The notes beneath the pieces were generated by a model, which was given only the letters and a program-made list of their open reading frames with translations, had not been told where the DNA came from and did not search any database. Below, piece after piece: positions 9,946-24,982 of a stretch of DNA of 64,000 bases. Numbering within the stretch: the stretch's first letter is position 1; every line of letters starts with the position of its first letter. The stretch covers positions 17,360,237-17,424,236 of the forward strand of contig NC_068366.1 in assembly GCF_020536995.1 (NCBI RefSeq). Reading direction: 5' to 3'. A program made the position numbers and the translations under genes. Origin of the DNA: Dreissena polymorpha (taxonomy: Eukaryota; Mollusca; Bivalvia; Myida; Dreissenidae).

Positions 9946-12900
9946 GTGAGTATTTTATTGATTTCGTGCAAGCTTGGCTGTGTTCAAAGTTTTTAATAAA
10001 AACGAAATTATGTGCGTTTAAACTTTTGAATATATGTATTTTCTGCTATCTTTAATTTTAGTTTCAGCATTTGTATTGACGCACGAATGAATTGAATGTC
10101 TTAGGCTTATTGAAAATGCTACCGACTCCGTTTTCAGATAAAGCTAGTACATGTTAACTTAGTGGTGATCTACAGATCGCTCTCACACTCCCACACTGGG
10201 GACCGAATCGATGACCTCCCGGTTTCTAAGCGGACACCGTTCCCACTTTGCCACGGCGGCCTCTCCATACTTATCAATAACTGCTCACTCAATTTTTCTG
10301 TAAGCATATCCAATCCGATGACGTGTTTATCAATGGCATACTTGCCGGTGATGAGACACCAATTTCGTGTAATTACACAGCGTTGAACATATCAAACATA
10401 AGATTTTTTTTTAAACTGATGAATGCGCGATGATAATGCGACTTGTCAATTTAAGTGTTAATTGAAAGCATGGAAACAAGGCATTGAGCCAATAACGCTT
10501 TGATGAATCAGAAGCCCATACTACATGACTGGTTTCCAATTTGGATAACATGTGTCAGAAATCTCTATAGGCTACAATTATTGAAACGTAAAAACCTCCA
10601 TTTTTAGAAATATCGCAAATAGAATATCATTCATGTACATGTAGTTCGTGATCATAGGTTATTGAGACCACCCGCTTCGTTTTAAAATGTTTTATTAAAG
10701 GGATCTTTTCACGCTTTGGTAAATTGACAAAATTGAAAAAAGTTGTTTCAGATTCGCAAATTTTCGTTTTAGTTATGATATTTGTGAGGAAACAGTAATA
10801 CTGAACATTTACCATGGTCTAATATAGCCATTGTATGCATCTTTTGACGATTTTAAAACCTAAAAATTATAAAGCGTTGCAACGCGAAACGATTGAATAA
10901 TTTGGAGAGTTCTGTTTTTGTCGTTAAATTTTGTGAAACTACGAAGATTGCTTATATAAGGTATAAAATACTTCACGTATATGTACTCGGCGGAATAGCT
11001 CAGTAGGCTAGAGCGTTTTTACTTCAGGACTCTGGCAGGACTCCAGGGGTCACTGGTTCGAAACCTGGTTCGGGCAATGTTCTTTTCCTTTTTTTAATTT
11101 TATTCTTGATTTTTTACTGGAGCTTTTACGATCCAATGTTTACATTTATCGATATAAAGCATTTAATGAATAAGTTAAAAAATGCCAAAATCTGTGAAAA
11201 GGCCCCTTTAATAATAAGATGAGTTTTCAATAGGCAATAGTTCCTTGTAAACACACTTGCGTTGAACCACCTCCCGATGTACGCATGCCCACTGCAAATC
11301 AAATTCCCCGCATTAGCTTATGTGATGTGAAGCAGAAAATAAAACGCAACAAATATTATCACATCATTTATGAAGCCAACAACTAATTAAAAAACATATT
11401 CTCAAACAGTAACTTAACAATGTGCGTAATTCAATATATATTCGAAAAAATAATGGTTAATTGTAAACGAAACTATCAAATGTGTCTGCGATCTTTGGTA
11501 AGGGACACGGAAAGGTTGGACGACATAAACTGTTCTCGGAAAAATTATGTTTACGCCCATGCAGACACAATTCCATCAACGTTGATTTTGTTACAAAACA
11601 AAGACAGTTACATTACGAATATATACTTAAATTAAATTAAAACGTTTTCTTAAATGTGTTGTCCTATTTTGTAAACAGTATGTGTGTATGTGTGCGCGCG
11701 TGCGAGCGTGTGTGTTTTCTAAGATTATCATGCTTACATTTAAATCAATGGGTCAAGAATCGGCATTGTTCTTAAATTGTGTCCATAGAATCTGACAAAG
11801 ATTCAAGAAACATCGTGTCACGAATTGTTTTGTTTATTAGACCTGATGACCTGGTGACGTATTTGAAACCTTACCGAATATAATCAATATTAAGCAAAAA
11901 CTGGAGATGCGCTCAACGTTAACAACGCAAACCGCTTGATGACTGACACCGGATGTAGACTCAATAACACTAGCTCGCTTTGACCACTCAGCAAGATATA
12001 ATCTGACGCAAAGCCATGAACTCATTTTAAGCGTAGTAAATTTTAATATGCTGCATATAACACTTGAGATGATTTAGTAATACGGTTTTAAATTGCATCA
12101 TGTTAAATGAGGGAGAGTGAGAGTATACATGACGACACTAATATATTGTAATATTTTATTTTCCTTGACAACCACCGCCTTTTATCTAACTCGACAAACA
12201 TGAACATATTCGGAAGACACTTATCAATATACAATTTTGAAAAATATAAACCAATACGATCAATTTACTAAACACATCAAACCTTTAAATATGTTACATA
12301 TGCGTTGCGATGTAGATCTTTACTTGAAAGATGTGTGCATGTTAAATACATGACATTGCGAACATATAAACTGCACCCAAACAAGCATTGTATATTCGAA
12401 AAAGTTATTTCAACTATTTAAAGATTTGGTATCTAAGCCTCATGATTTGTTTAATTTGAAAAAAAAAATTGTATGTATAATGGTGCATTCTTATAAGAAT
12501 GAAACGAACACCTTAACTTATAGTTTGTTTCTATGAAGATATGAGACTATAAAGCACATACAAGAATACTGATGCTTTGTGACTAGAATTAGGCTTCGTA
12601 TTTTTCAGAATCAAGTTTGGCACCGGCTGGTAACACAACAACTGCACCAAGGACTCGTTATAAGGGTATTCGTAAAGTTTAGTGTTAGGATAACGAAATT
12701 ATTATATCATTCAGTTTCATGTTAAATTAGTATGCCACCAAACCCAATCAAAGTTGTAAGAAGCGGGGTAATAATGTTTTGCATTTTTCCGTCAGTCGGT
12801 CGATATGTATTTGTTGGTCTGTAGACCATTTGTTCCTGCGCGATATGCATAAAACGTTTTGACCATAACCATGCAAATATTTGATAGGGTCATTTTGATG

Positions 12901-15900
12901 AGAGAAGGATTCTATAAAATTTGAGTTAAAACAGTCGAAATGTCAATGTTACAGGGGCGTGTAACACTAAATTGTATAGGTACAAAAGACAAAGTAAGCA
13001 CTGTTTATACCCCTTAGCAATCTCTTAGACAGAGTTTCAATAGCGATACAAGACCATCTGAAGTTTGACACCGAACTCCATGTTGGATATTTTAATGTAC
13101 AACATAGGTAGCAGTATAAAGCGTTATATAAACGTATTATGCTTAGATATTGTGTTTCTTGTCAATTCAAATAACCATATTTTATTTGTTTATTGCGGGT
13201 TGATTTATTTATGTTGGGAACCGATTCATTGAGTTCATAAAAAGAGTCAATGGAATTTACGGGGCATCACGAATGATTTCCAAACATCTCTTGATGTTAA
13301 TGTTTTCTCTACATGATGGAATGCTATATGGGTTGTATAAAACTTGATTTACCCAATCTAATTCCACAAGTGTGTTATCAAGCACTTCATATTTGTGTTT
13401 TTGTATCCACTTTATAAATATACATAAACGCAAAACTATTGATAGTGTTTTTTTAATAAATTGTTTTTAAAATCTTTAGTATCCACTTTTTACAAACTAA
13501 CTATACACGATTTACGTTCAAGTGGATGATAAACATGTATTTATGTTTTACATTTTTTCAGCATGTCCGGAAATTCACAAAAACATTTCAAGTGATATTG
13601 GCTCTCCAGGATACCGAGTCGTCGAAATAGATGTGTCGACATGTTCGTTTTGGAGTTATTTGCCAGTGCTTATTTTGACTGACCAGTTGAAAGAATATGT
13701 CATGCATGTCAGTGTTCAACCGTCTAGCATTTCCCTTGATTTCAATCACACTTACTTTACATCCAACGTTAGCGATGTGATTTCAGTGAGTATAATGTCA
13801 TAAATGAAAGGAAATATTTTATATCTGTTTACCCTATATGATAATTGTTATGATTGAACAATATTTACAATCTACAATCCATTGTGATTTTAAAATAAAA
13901 TAACTTAAACATCGAACCTGCGCTTATGAAATGTATTTATACTGTTTCAAAGTATGGTTACGCTGTTATGATTATAAGCATACATAATTAATTGAATTAA
14001 TTTCTGAAATCAGTGTATTCATTAACAGAATTCCGTATGGATTTTTTTCTAAAATATGCAAGTATGATTGCAGGGGAATGTGATTGCTAATTACTCGGAT
14101 GGAACCACATTGATGATACCAATAAAACTAACAATAGTAGACATCAACGATCCTCCTGTGTTTACCAGTCGCGACAGTTTGAATTCGACATTATCGGAAG
14201 CAAGTCCTGTTGGATATGAAATCTTTACGGTCACAGTAGCTGATCCAGACAGCAAAGTCGAACTGTCAAGTAAGAAGCTACCCATGGCCTACATTATTGC
14301 TTTGTATTGAACGTTTCATGGCGGAGAACTGGGCTTTAGTCATTTTAAGAGTTTGCTCGATGCAAAACCTGAAACATAATACCAGCTCATTGTAACAATA
14401 ATAACTCTCCGTATATTGTTAATTTATTTGTTTATTCAGCTCTAACATAACTTTTTCGCATTAAGCAAACATGCTAATGATTTTTAATATTAATTTTATT
14501 TCATACGTATACACGTTTATGCGTCACGCTAAGGTTAAGCAAACTGTAGACAACCCTATATAATCGCTTTAGCTTGTACTGTCTACGAAACGCATTAAAA
14601 CATTAAAGTTATTTTAGTCAGAATAGTTGTTATACCAGAAACCATTAAGAATTGCAAGAACAAAAACACATGTATTTACATAATGATAAATATTTCAGTT
14701 TATATCATACTTAACATTAACAGCAACTTCGGATCTAGTGGCTATACATCAAGAGGTGTCGAATGCGACCGATGGGACTGGACTTTATTTGTTCACGCTA
14801 CGTATCAACAAGCCATTGGACGTAGATACACCAAACGAGGCTTTCATAGCGTAAGTAAAATACACACTAGATCGGGGTTTACAAGTCTTCAATTACTTAA
14901 GTACTTAAGGAATTATTGGAACGCGAAAATCGAGTGTTAATTTATTTGTAATTTATAAATCAATGAATTTGTATCAATCAAAGATAACTTCACATTTAAT
15001 AAGATAGAGAGATTTAATTTGAGAACATCCGGTTTAAAATAAAGCAAAATCATGATTAAACCATCGCAAGTTATTTCTTCAGAGCACAAATGTTTAGAGC
15101 GCAGCTGGATTCAACAGTGACTGCTGTTATCCCGCTCATCGTACGTACCAACACTAAATTATCCCATAATGGAGTTATTAGGCATATGGAAATACTGTTC
15201 TGATGGTTAATTTGTTATTGTCATTCGAAGATTGGTAAATCATCTTGAATTGGTTACATCAACTTTAAATATCTCACTGACATCAAATGTCTAACTTGGC
15301 ATTAAATGTCGCACAGCTGACGTTACATGTAGCAACGTACGCACAATTTACAGACGATATTTGTCGCAACCGTGATGTCGCAAAAAATGTATTTTATAAA
15401 TTGGTCAGCCATTCTTGAAATTTCCAGAGTTAGATGTAAAGAAGTAAAAACAAGAACTTGCATTGTTGCATTTAATGTGTTATCAAACTTAACTATCGAT
15501 ACAAATATAATGTTCAATGTTATATAAGCATGTATTGAATAAAAACTTCAATATATACAAAACAAGATACGTGACAAATCACTTGTAATTGATTGATAGT
15601 TGTTGTAGTGATTAAACACATTTAACCGACTCGTCACAATAATCCGGCTCGCACAATAATAAGCCTTTCAATCATTCAGTCCTGTTTCACACGTGGTTCT
15701 AACGTGTACTTCCATTGTATTTCGATGCTTTCTAGGCCACTGACGGATATCAACAGACCCGTCAAAACCTTCAGATAACTATCAGAGATGAGAATGATAA
15801 TCCCCCAGTATGCAACCCTGCACAGACAATCGTCTACGTTCCAAGAAACCGACCTACAAATATCTCTGTGTTGTCCTTAAACAGCTTTTGCACAGACAAA

Positions 15901-18900
15901 GACCGATTTCCTTTACATAAAATTTCTGATTATTCATTCAACGAGAACAGATCTTCATGCTCAGGAAACTGGACAGGTAAATGTATTTGATTATACGAAA
16001 AAAGTAATATTTCTAAATTTAAATTTGAGGTTCATGCACACTAATTTGTAGCTTGTAAGGAGCAATAATGATAAAAAAGCTCATAATTTAGTAAATACGT
16101 ATGCTCGCGGTGATAATATTAAATAAATATTTTTGTATTAAGTCGTATCACCTCATCATGAGAATGCTTACCCAGAAGCATGCATTCCTTCACAGACGAT
16201 CATTTACGTTTCAAGAAACCAACCAACGAATACCGCCGTGTTGTTCCTAAATAGTGTTTGCACAGGTAAAATTAGTTGGTACAGTAAATAATGTTATAAC
16301 TTTAAATTTTAATATAAGTAACATGCAGAAGGAAATGTTTTGTTTTTTTAAAAAACGAAGGTATTCCAATGAAAAAAAATCATTCACAAATATATGTTGC
16401 AACATGTCTGTATAATATATATATTATAGTGGATGGTCAACTCCGTACAGTTTTAGAGGTATCGCCGTTTTTCCTTCAAACCATGGTGCCTTGTGATGTA
16501 ACCATCGTGGCACGAGATGGAACCTACCAACAGCAGAGATTTGCGCAGATTATGCAGGAGAATAATTTTTCGTCTGTTACTTTGCAGCTTCGACGTTAGT
16601 TAAACTATTTTGCGCTTAACGTGAACGTATCAGCCGTTCGTTTATAAAGCTCGATTATTGGTTTATACAGACTCAAATATATGATATATTCTATTTGAAT
16701 AAACACATAACGTATGCCATGCTTAATACACTATCATATATATGTAATATGTAGATATATAGTAGTCACCACAATAGAGGATAGCTACTTCGTTGCGTGA
16801 GCATCGTTTGATTTTAAATAGTAAATTCAGATTCATGAAAACATCGTACACTTGATTATGCCATAAGCATTCAAATAGTATGTTTTTATTACACACATCA
16901 CATAAAATCGTTCGATATACTTAACTATTTCATGAAATGTAAAATTAAAATTGATGTTTACTCCATAAGTGACTGTTGTTTTAACTTGAATAACTCTTTA
17001 ACTGACCAGAGTTTTGATTACAATTCAAATATCCACTGATACTATAAATGTGTCACGGGTAATTGAGTTACTATCATAAACTCATTGATTGAGTGTCTCA
17101 TCTAATTGGTTCAATCCAGATTTTGAATTGGATAAAACCGGTTATGTTCTAAGAGTATATGTAAGTATATGATGCCAATATATAACGCCCCATATTTGCA
17201 TCCATTGAAAAAACAAACATTTTAAATGCTAAGGTTTTTTTATAACAAATCTGATTCATAAATTTTCAGGAAAATGCAATAAATAAACACTGTCAAGAAA
17301 TAGCAGCGGGAGTAAATGTTACTTAGTGTACATAGGACAACTGCACTGTTGTGTTATATATTGAACATGTACTGGATAACTAATCATAACTATGAAATTA
17401 CTCTTAATAAGTCACACAACGCTTATTAAATTTAAAGTTAATTTGTAAAAGTAATTTCATCATTTAGTTAAATTGGTCGGTAAATGATTCAGTTCGACCA
17501 TGCACACTTTAATCCATAACGTGATGCATTTCAAATGATCTAATATTTTCCGCCATCACATTTATCTAAGTGAAATTTGTAGAACTTCTAATTAAATATT
17601 ACATATTCGCTGAATAACTTATTTTAACAATGCAATTATACTTTAGTCTTAATACGTCATTCAACGCAAACACACTTAATAGTAAATGCATGCATGTAAA
17701 TTCGTCATTGAGTTGAATTGGTTGGTAAATGATACAGTTTGGTCATGGAAATTTTGATAAATAACGAGCTTGTTTTTACTAAGAAGCACGCTTTTGTGAG
17801 CACAATTACTCTTTTGGAATGTATTCGATTTGTTAAAATCGCCTGTTATAATTAATACACTGATTGCGGAATGTGTAACGAATTACAGTACAATGTACTG
17901 TATAACATGTGATAACGGGTTATATTAGTCGAGTATAAATACTTTTACTATATTTGCTTTGCCTTTTTATTTGGCAAAGAGCATAATAGTGTATTTCATG
18001 ATATATGGTGAATGAGTTTAGAACAGGCTTTAATGATAGCACATTAATTTCTTATCTAGGGGGAAACGATCAGATTTAATTATGTCACTCTAGTTTGATA
18101 ACAAGTAGCTATTTCACAATAGTTATTTAACAATCAGTGAATAACCTTATCGTTAGTGTAGCAGTTGACCTGTTATACACAAACCATTAATGTAAATAAC
18201 AAATATATGCAATTGAGTGACACCAATGCACCAGCTAAAACACTATTTTGGCACTTTAGCACTGTGTTTTTTAAACAAACGACGTAAAACGTGTGACGCT
18301 ACAGTGCACGACATCGTATAAAGTTCAAAACGATTATCTGGATTGTATTAATTAATCAGGCAATACTTGTTAACAACTCAATATGTCGATTCAAATGTGA
18401 TTTTGTAATATCACTTCATGTGTTTTCATATAGACAGACCACATGTGAAAGTATGTACTATATTACTACGTTATAATACGATCATCACTTAAATTAAAAT
18501 GTATCCTCTGTATCATTATTCTGCTTCAGTTTCACAATAATTAATGCATAACTATAAAAATGCATATGTTCATATGGTTCGCACATAAAATACCGGTTTG
18601 GTGTAATGTTCGTCCAAACACGTAAATTGCAACTGTGCAATTTCTTCTAGTACATTGTCGTGAAAAGTAGACTTTATAAAGTTTTTCTTTCTGTGAATGG
18701 AAATGTAATTAATCTACGAACATACAATAAGTAAAATAATGTGTTTCATTTCTTCAATTCTATATATTAACAACTATATAAGTTTAAATCTCCTAACATT
18801 ACACCAGTGCTGTGTATGATACTTTGTAAATTGAGTTCATTCCCTAATACATGAACAAGTGAGCAATTCATATGCAGCCAATAGTGCGGTGTATATGCAT

Positions 18901-21900
18901 TGCAAGAAATATAGACTTAACCTATCGCCGATGCCACGCAGGAAAACATCATCCCGTTATAAAGCAATCTGGTTGTGTCTAACTTGCACTGGTAAATTTG
19001 TTTATTGACGGACATCGTCGAATCATAGTTCACAAAACAGTTCGTATAAGTAAATACAGTGCGTGCATTTGAAACAAAATATGGACATATAAACGATAAA
19101 ATTACTGGCGTAAGTCTTATAGAACATACTCGGATATGATTAAAGAGTTGTGCGGGTCATGGCATATGTTGCTTATTCATTACATATGCTTTTGTTGACA
19201 GATAAGGAGTGTCCCGCCGACACAGACGCGATGGGTACTCACTGGTTTTCCGGCAGAATTGGCTTTATAGAGGGAATGTCGTGCCCATCAAACACATACG
19301 GTAATTAGTAAATACCAAATAAGAACAAAATAAGATGGCAATTGTCAGTTTTATGTACGCAATTAATTGTCATCCACCCTATTATTTCAAAGTTCCGATC
19401 TGTTTTCTTTTTCAATTTCTTTGTATGTAGGACTAATAATGAATAAAACATAATGTGTTTATAAACATTAATAGTCATTCAATAACAGCTCCTATTGATG
19501 GCTTAACATACAATTGACGTTTTCTTTGCTGTGCGTACAGTGAAATTAATTTTAGATTTAAACATGATTCGTGTTGATCTACATTGCGTTATTATCGCTT
19601 TAAATCTACCCATTTTACAATACACAAAAAGTATGTGGGGAAGCGCACAATTAGTATGTAATTACCGTTTGTATTAAATGTTTAACTTTGTCCACGATGA
19701 ATGCTGATTGGTCAATATACAAATATAATTAAGCTCATATTAACGCTTACATAACGCGCAAGGAAAATATAATAAATTGATAATATGCAGTAGAAATAGT
19801 AACGGTAAGTTGATGTTTGTATAACTTCGTATACATTTGCTCAAAACGGTCCGCATGTGAACACTATATTGATTGAAGGTTGATGCATGTGATTAATGTG
19901 AATATTGTCCATGTGTATGTGTTGTCTTATTAGGAAATGTCACACGGTACTGTGACATGGACGGCCTTTACCGGGACCCCGTGTACAACTGTACACGGAC
20001 CTCAATCTTAGACGTATACACCAAGGTAAGATCGGTTGTGTTTCACAATGTCAGGATTAAATAAACATGTAACAACGATACTAACAATTAACATAACCGG
20101 TGTATCGTTTTATTTGCATTTTTATAAGGCCTCAAAAGAGTGCCTTATACAAATCAATACATCTTGAATCGAAAGTCGGTGTTTCATCTTGATGCGCCTA
20201 AACACGTTTCATTGAAACATCAGTTTGGTTTTTAAACAAACCATATCCAATCATTTATATGAATTTTTCAATATACACATACTCAATAGAATAATTATTT
20301 ATATTAATGCCTTATTTATATTGACTCTGTTAGTTAAGTGCCTTGTGTATGCTCAACAAAATGGTTTGATTGAAACATTTATGTAAATGTACGTGTTTAT
20401 GACGGTGAGAATTCATCCATATGCATGCACAGTTTATTCTGACGCATGTGTTTGTATGATTTTAGTATGAACACCTTATAATTCTGTCGTTACTAAACTC
20501 TCCTGTTGTGAAACTGCATTTTATTAATGTTTCAACCAGCCAAACGCTCCTAAACAGTCCGTGAAATGACATGACAACCCATGTCCGTTCATAAATCGTT
20601 ATACAATACTATACAGCAGATAATCTTATAATAATTATTTTATTTTAAGTTTATGTATACGGCATGGAAAGCAACCGATATACTAAGTAGATTAGCCAAA
20701 GTAATCAATGACTCGAATGAACAGCTCATGGTCGGAGATGTGGAAAAAATACGTTTCATTCTCCAGAATGTCGGAAGTGATTTGGGCCAGAGCGACATTG
20801 AACCGGAAAAATACACTGATGTGAGGCGTCAACTATACGCATCTTAGCATATATCCTTGTAACTGCTTAACTAATATATGCTATTTAAATGTGCACTAAA
20901 ATTACACAATATTAACATGTCAGCTTGTGTCCGTCTGTTTATAACATAATCGTACCGTTATCTTTAATAAGATAAGCATAACGTTATTTGCTATCACATG
21001 AATCATCATTCCCTTAATGACTACGATTTGAGTACACTTTTTCTTGCAGTTTTTCTTAGATGTGGTTAACACACTTATTGGTGAGAAAGCTGAATCAACG
21101 TGGAAAGTATTAGTAAATCAGGTAACTGTACAGGGTTTTTATTTATGAATGAGAAAGCGAATAATAGTTGGGTTAAGGGTACGCCAAGCAATACACAATC
21201 AGTGTTATAATACAGGTAGTATATTTTTCTTTGTTAAATACTTTTGGTTTGTAATATACACCCATATATAAAATAAAACGAATACAGTTGTTCCGAGAAA
21301 AAGATAAGTAATGCTCATGTGTAAAGTGTCGTCCCAGATTAGACTGTACAGTCTTCATAGCAAGGCTAAATGGCATGTTATTAATGCACGAAAGGTTGCA
21401 TTCTAGACAAGAATTGGTGCCGATTCAATAGTTAGCTGCGTGGATAAATTTGTGAACAACATGGTGACACAATCGAACGGAACAAATTACAACCATACCT
21501 TCATTAAATCGAACTTTAGTAAGTATTGTTATGATAAAGATACATTAGTTACACATTTCTCCATAGCGCATCATCATTTATAGATTGACCTTTGGTAGTA
21601 TTTAAGCATTTTAAACCACTGTTTTTGTATGTTTTTTTTTTCATTTTAATATGGTATCTGCAACTGATCTTTGTAATGGCATGTTAATATCCTGGACAGA
21701 ATTCATAGAACACTATGACATATTTCTATAATTACAGTTGCAGCAATATCAGAAACATTGAACTGTTCCATTGTAAAATTCCCGGGCGATTCATTGGTCG
21801 GTTACAGCATGAACAGCGACCACGATTTCAAAGAGTTCCCTTCATGGGCTAGCGGTCGCTCGAATAATATACGTGCACCATGCATGAACTGTACGTGAAG

Positions 21901-23227
21901 CATAGTGTTTTTATTTGTATATGACCTATACATGAACTTAAAACATTATAAATGAAATATGCGGTGGTCAGAGCTACTAATCATGTACATAGCGGAAGTT
22001 GGTTTTTCTGTTATGTACACTATATTGTTCTTACAGTTAATGTTAACCTTTTACTGCTATCAAACATTGTTATTGGAATTATGTTGCAGCCCAGGTCTAC
22101 AGCGGGATTTTTTATCGAAATCTTTCAAGTATCGTTTCGTTGAACTCCGCAATCGATAGGTATGCAATAAACTTGCACTTGCACTGCAAATGATTTTTTT
22201 TTATTCAATATAAGACATACAATGTATACATGTATATGCTCATAAAACAAAGTGATACCATGTTGTAGCAATAATGTTCAAACATGTTATACAAGATATG
22301 CTAATATATACTTTTTTTCCTTGTGATTAAAAAAAGGAAAAAAGGCAAAAAAAAGGTTAATATGTATTGTTTTTCTTTTTTGTTGCTTGTAAAAAAAACA
22401 ACAACAACAGAATAGTTATGAATAAGGATGAGTTGCATAACGTGGGTAGAACGCATACTGGACTTGTTATGAAAGTTTAATGTGTTTCCATTTTTGTTCA
22501 AATAAGTGAAGTGTATCATTGTTCAGGGCAATTTCTTTTTCAATTTGAATCTTCAGTTTGAATTAAAATATATAAAACAGTTCATGGTAGGTCTTTGTTT
22601 TATGTATTTCGTGCTGCAAATGATAGTAGCCATCAAATTAATTCATGTAATGCATACTTACAGTTAAAGCTTATTAGCGGAAAAACAACATTCGTTAATG
22701 TATTCACTAATATTTAACAGATATAACTTCTAAAAAACATTCTAAAAACTATGCAATATATAGAATAATGAATTCATTTCGTCTGTTTTATCAACTATTT
22801 AAAGTATTGTCCTTTCTGAATTATTCATCAAACAACTAATCGTGCGTCGTAATGACAATGACGCTGGAAGTTACTAGTTTATAGTGATATTGTTGTGATG
22901 TTGTTTTGTGTGTTCTCATTGTCATTCAAATTATAACAGGTCTTATAATAACTGTATAGTTAGCTTGTATTCCTTTAACAAATAAGGATATTTACGTATT
23001 GTAGGAAATGGCCAAAGAATGTGAACGCGCCCGTGATTTCCTTCGCCTATTTATCCAGTAAATCTTCAGTTACACCAGTTAAAAAACCGGATACACCAGT
23101 TGAAATATCATTCGAAATATATGATGTAAGTATTATTATTACTAGCTTTTCGTACGTCTTTTGTCTTATAAAAAGGTATTTACTAAGTGTGAATTTCTCA
23201 TATATCATAGTAATATTTGTATACGTC

Positions 23228-23325
<98 letters not shown>

Positions 23326-24945
23326 TGTCGTTGTTTTATGTTTTCAGCAAAGCTTGTCAGACCCTGTGTGTGCTTATCTTCAATTCAATGAAAGGTTCCT
23401 ATAATATATATTGTAATAATGATTACTTCATATGATAAACATTGATTTTAGCTTTATTAGCTCAATTAATCGTTATTGCTTAAAAGAAAGGAAGTTTGTA
23501 AAAATCAAATATTTCTGCCTAAGTCTCGTGTGTGTGTTTGCACATTCATTCACATATTACATTCTCAGAGATATTTTGTTAAACCTCTTCTTACAGCGGT
23601 GGTCCTAATATCTGGTCTACCGAAGGCTGCTCGCTGACTTCCTTTGACAGGAACACTGGCGTTGTGACCTGCACCTGTAGCCACCTGACTAATTTTGCCG
23701 TGCTGATGAGTCCGGCAGTACCGACGACAGTAAATTGACAAATTGTTACCCTTGATATATTATACAAGTGTAAATGTCGTCATGTGAATTAACAAACTTA
23801 TAAAGTGTATATACCTTGCACTGCTGACATGATTTGAACAGAGGTTGCATTATGTCAACACGAATTAATAGAAGGATATAAATACTAAATAAAAATATGA
23901 TGCATCCAAGACAGCTGTTACTGTCAAAAGTGTTCATTATGAAATTATCTATGAATTGTGTATTCTTTTACAGGCGCACGCCCACAGCCGTGCTTTAGGA
24001 TTGTTCTCTATCATAGGATGTTCTATTTCAATGGTCGGCCTTTCCCTCACCGTCATCGTTCATCTTGTGTTCTGGAGGTAGTATGATGTTGGTTGTTTAT
24101 GTGTCGCGTTTTTAGAAGGATTCGTTTGTCAAATTGTAACGTATGTACATTGTATTTAATAGCAAATGCCTCATATTATGTATCCAATCTTGTTTTAAAA
24201 CGTCTCATGTCTAATTTTAGATCGCTCTCATCAGACAGGACTGTTTTGCTGATGAATGTTTGCTTTATATTCTTCATCGGCTATCTTGTGTTTCTAACCG
24301 GAATCGAGAAAACATCAAATTCGGTAAACGATTTGAACATGTTATAACACATTGTTGACATCAGAACTACAGCTTGTTTTGAGAGTACAATATTATGGAA
24401 ATTAAGTTTAGACACAGATGTGAAATGCTAACGGTTCGGTTATTCTAGCAGGCAGTTAAACTTTGAAATTCCTCACTTTGTTTAATATACATTTGTATAT
24501 ACCAGCTATTGCTTTTTTCGGACATGAGGTTAGCCATCATATTGTTTGCAATTATCTTACAGACTGTATGCACAGCCATTGCTGTTATCCTGCACTACAT
24601 TTTCCTCGTCGTGTTCTTTCTGATGTTAGCCGAGGGACTCATGATCACCTATCTGGTGCTAAGCCCGTTCCGCAAACGGCGCATTGTGGTGCCTTTCATT
24701 ATTGCTGCATACGGTACACTTTTTAAAAAATTACATGCTTGCCCTTTATTTGAGTGTGGTCTGACAAACCGTTGCAAAATCGTTCCGTTCCTCTAACATG
24801 AGTTATGGCTCAGTTGTTTTGTGTTGAATATACTACATCATAACGATCAGTTGGTGCGTTTGAGTGTGTTCTACTAAACCTATTAGCTGTTTAATGTGTT
24901 GTCACATAGTTATAAAAATAAATGCATAAATATAAATATAAATAA

Positions 24946-24982
<37 letters not shown>

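Noticed and set aside
10989-11076. Functional tRNA gene
   Set aside because: The A and B boxes are good, but the acceptor and T stems do not pair and the middle part is too long. It lies inside a repeat element.
23021-23435. Small membrane protein with Tyr-Ile repeats
   Set aside because: The frames run over a (TA)n microsatellite in an intron. The front part is real receptor exon 15 and the back part is exon 16.
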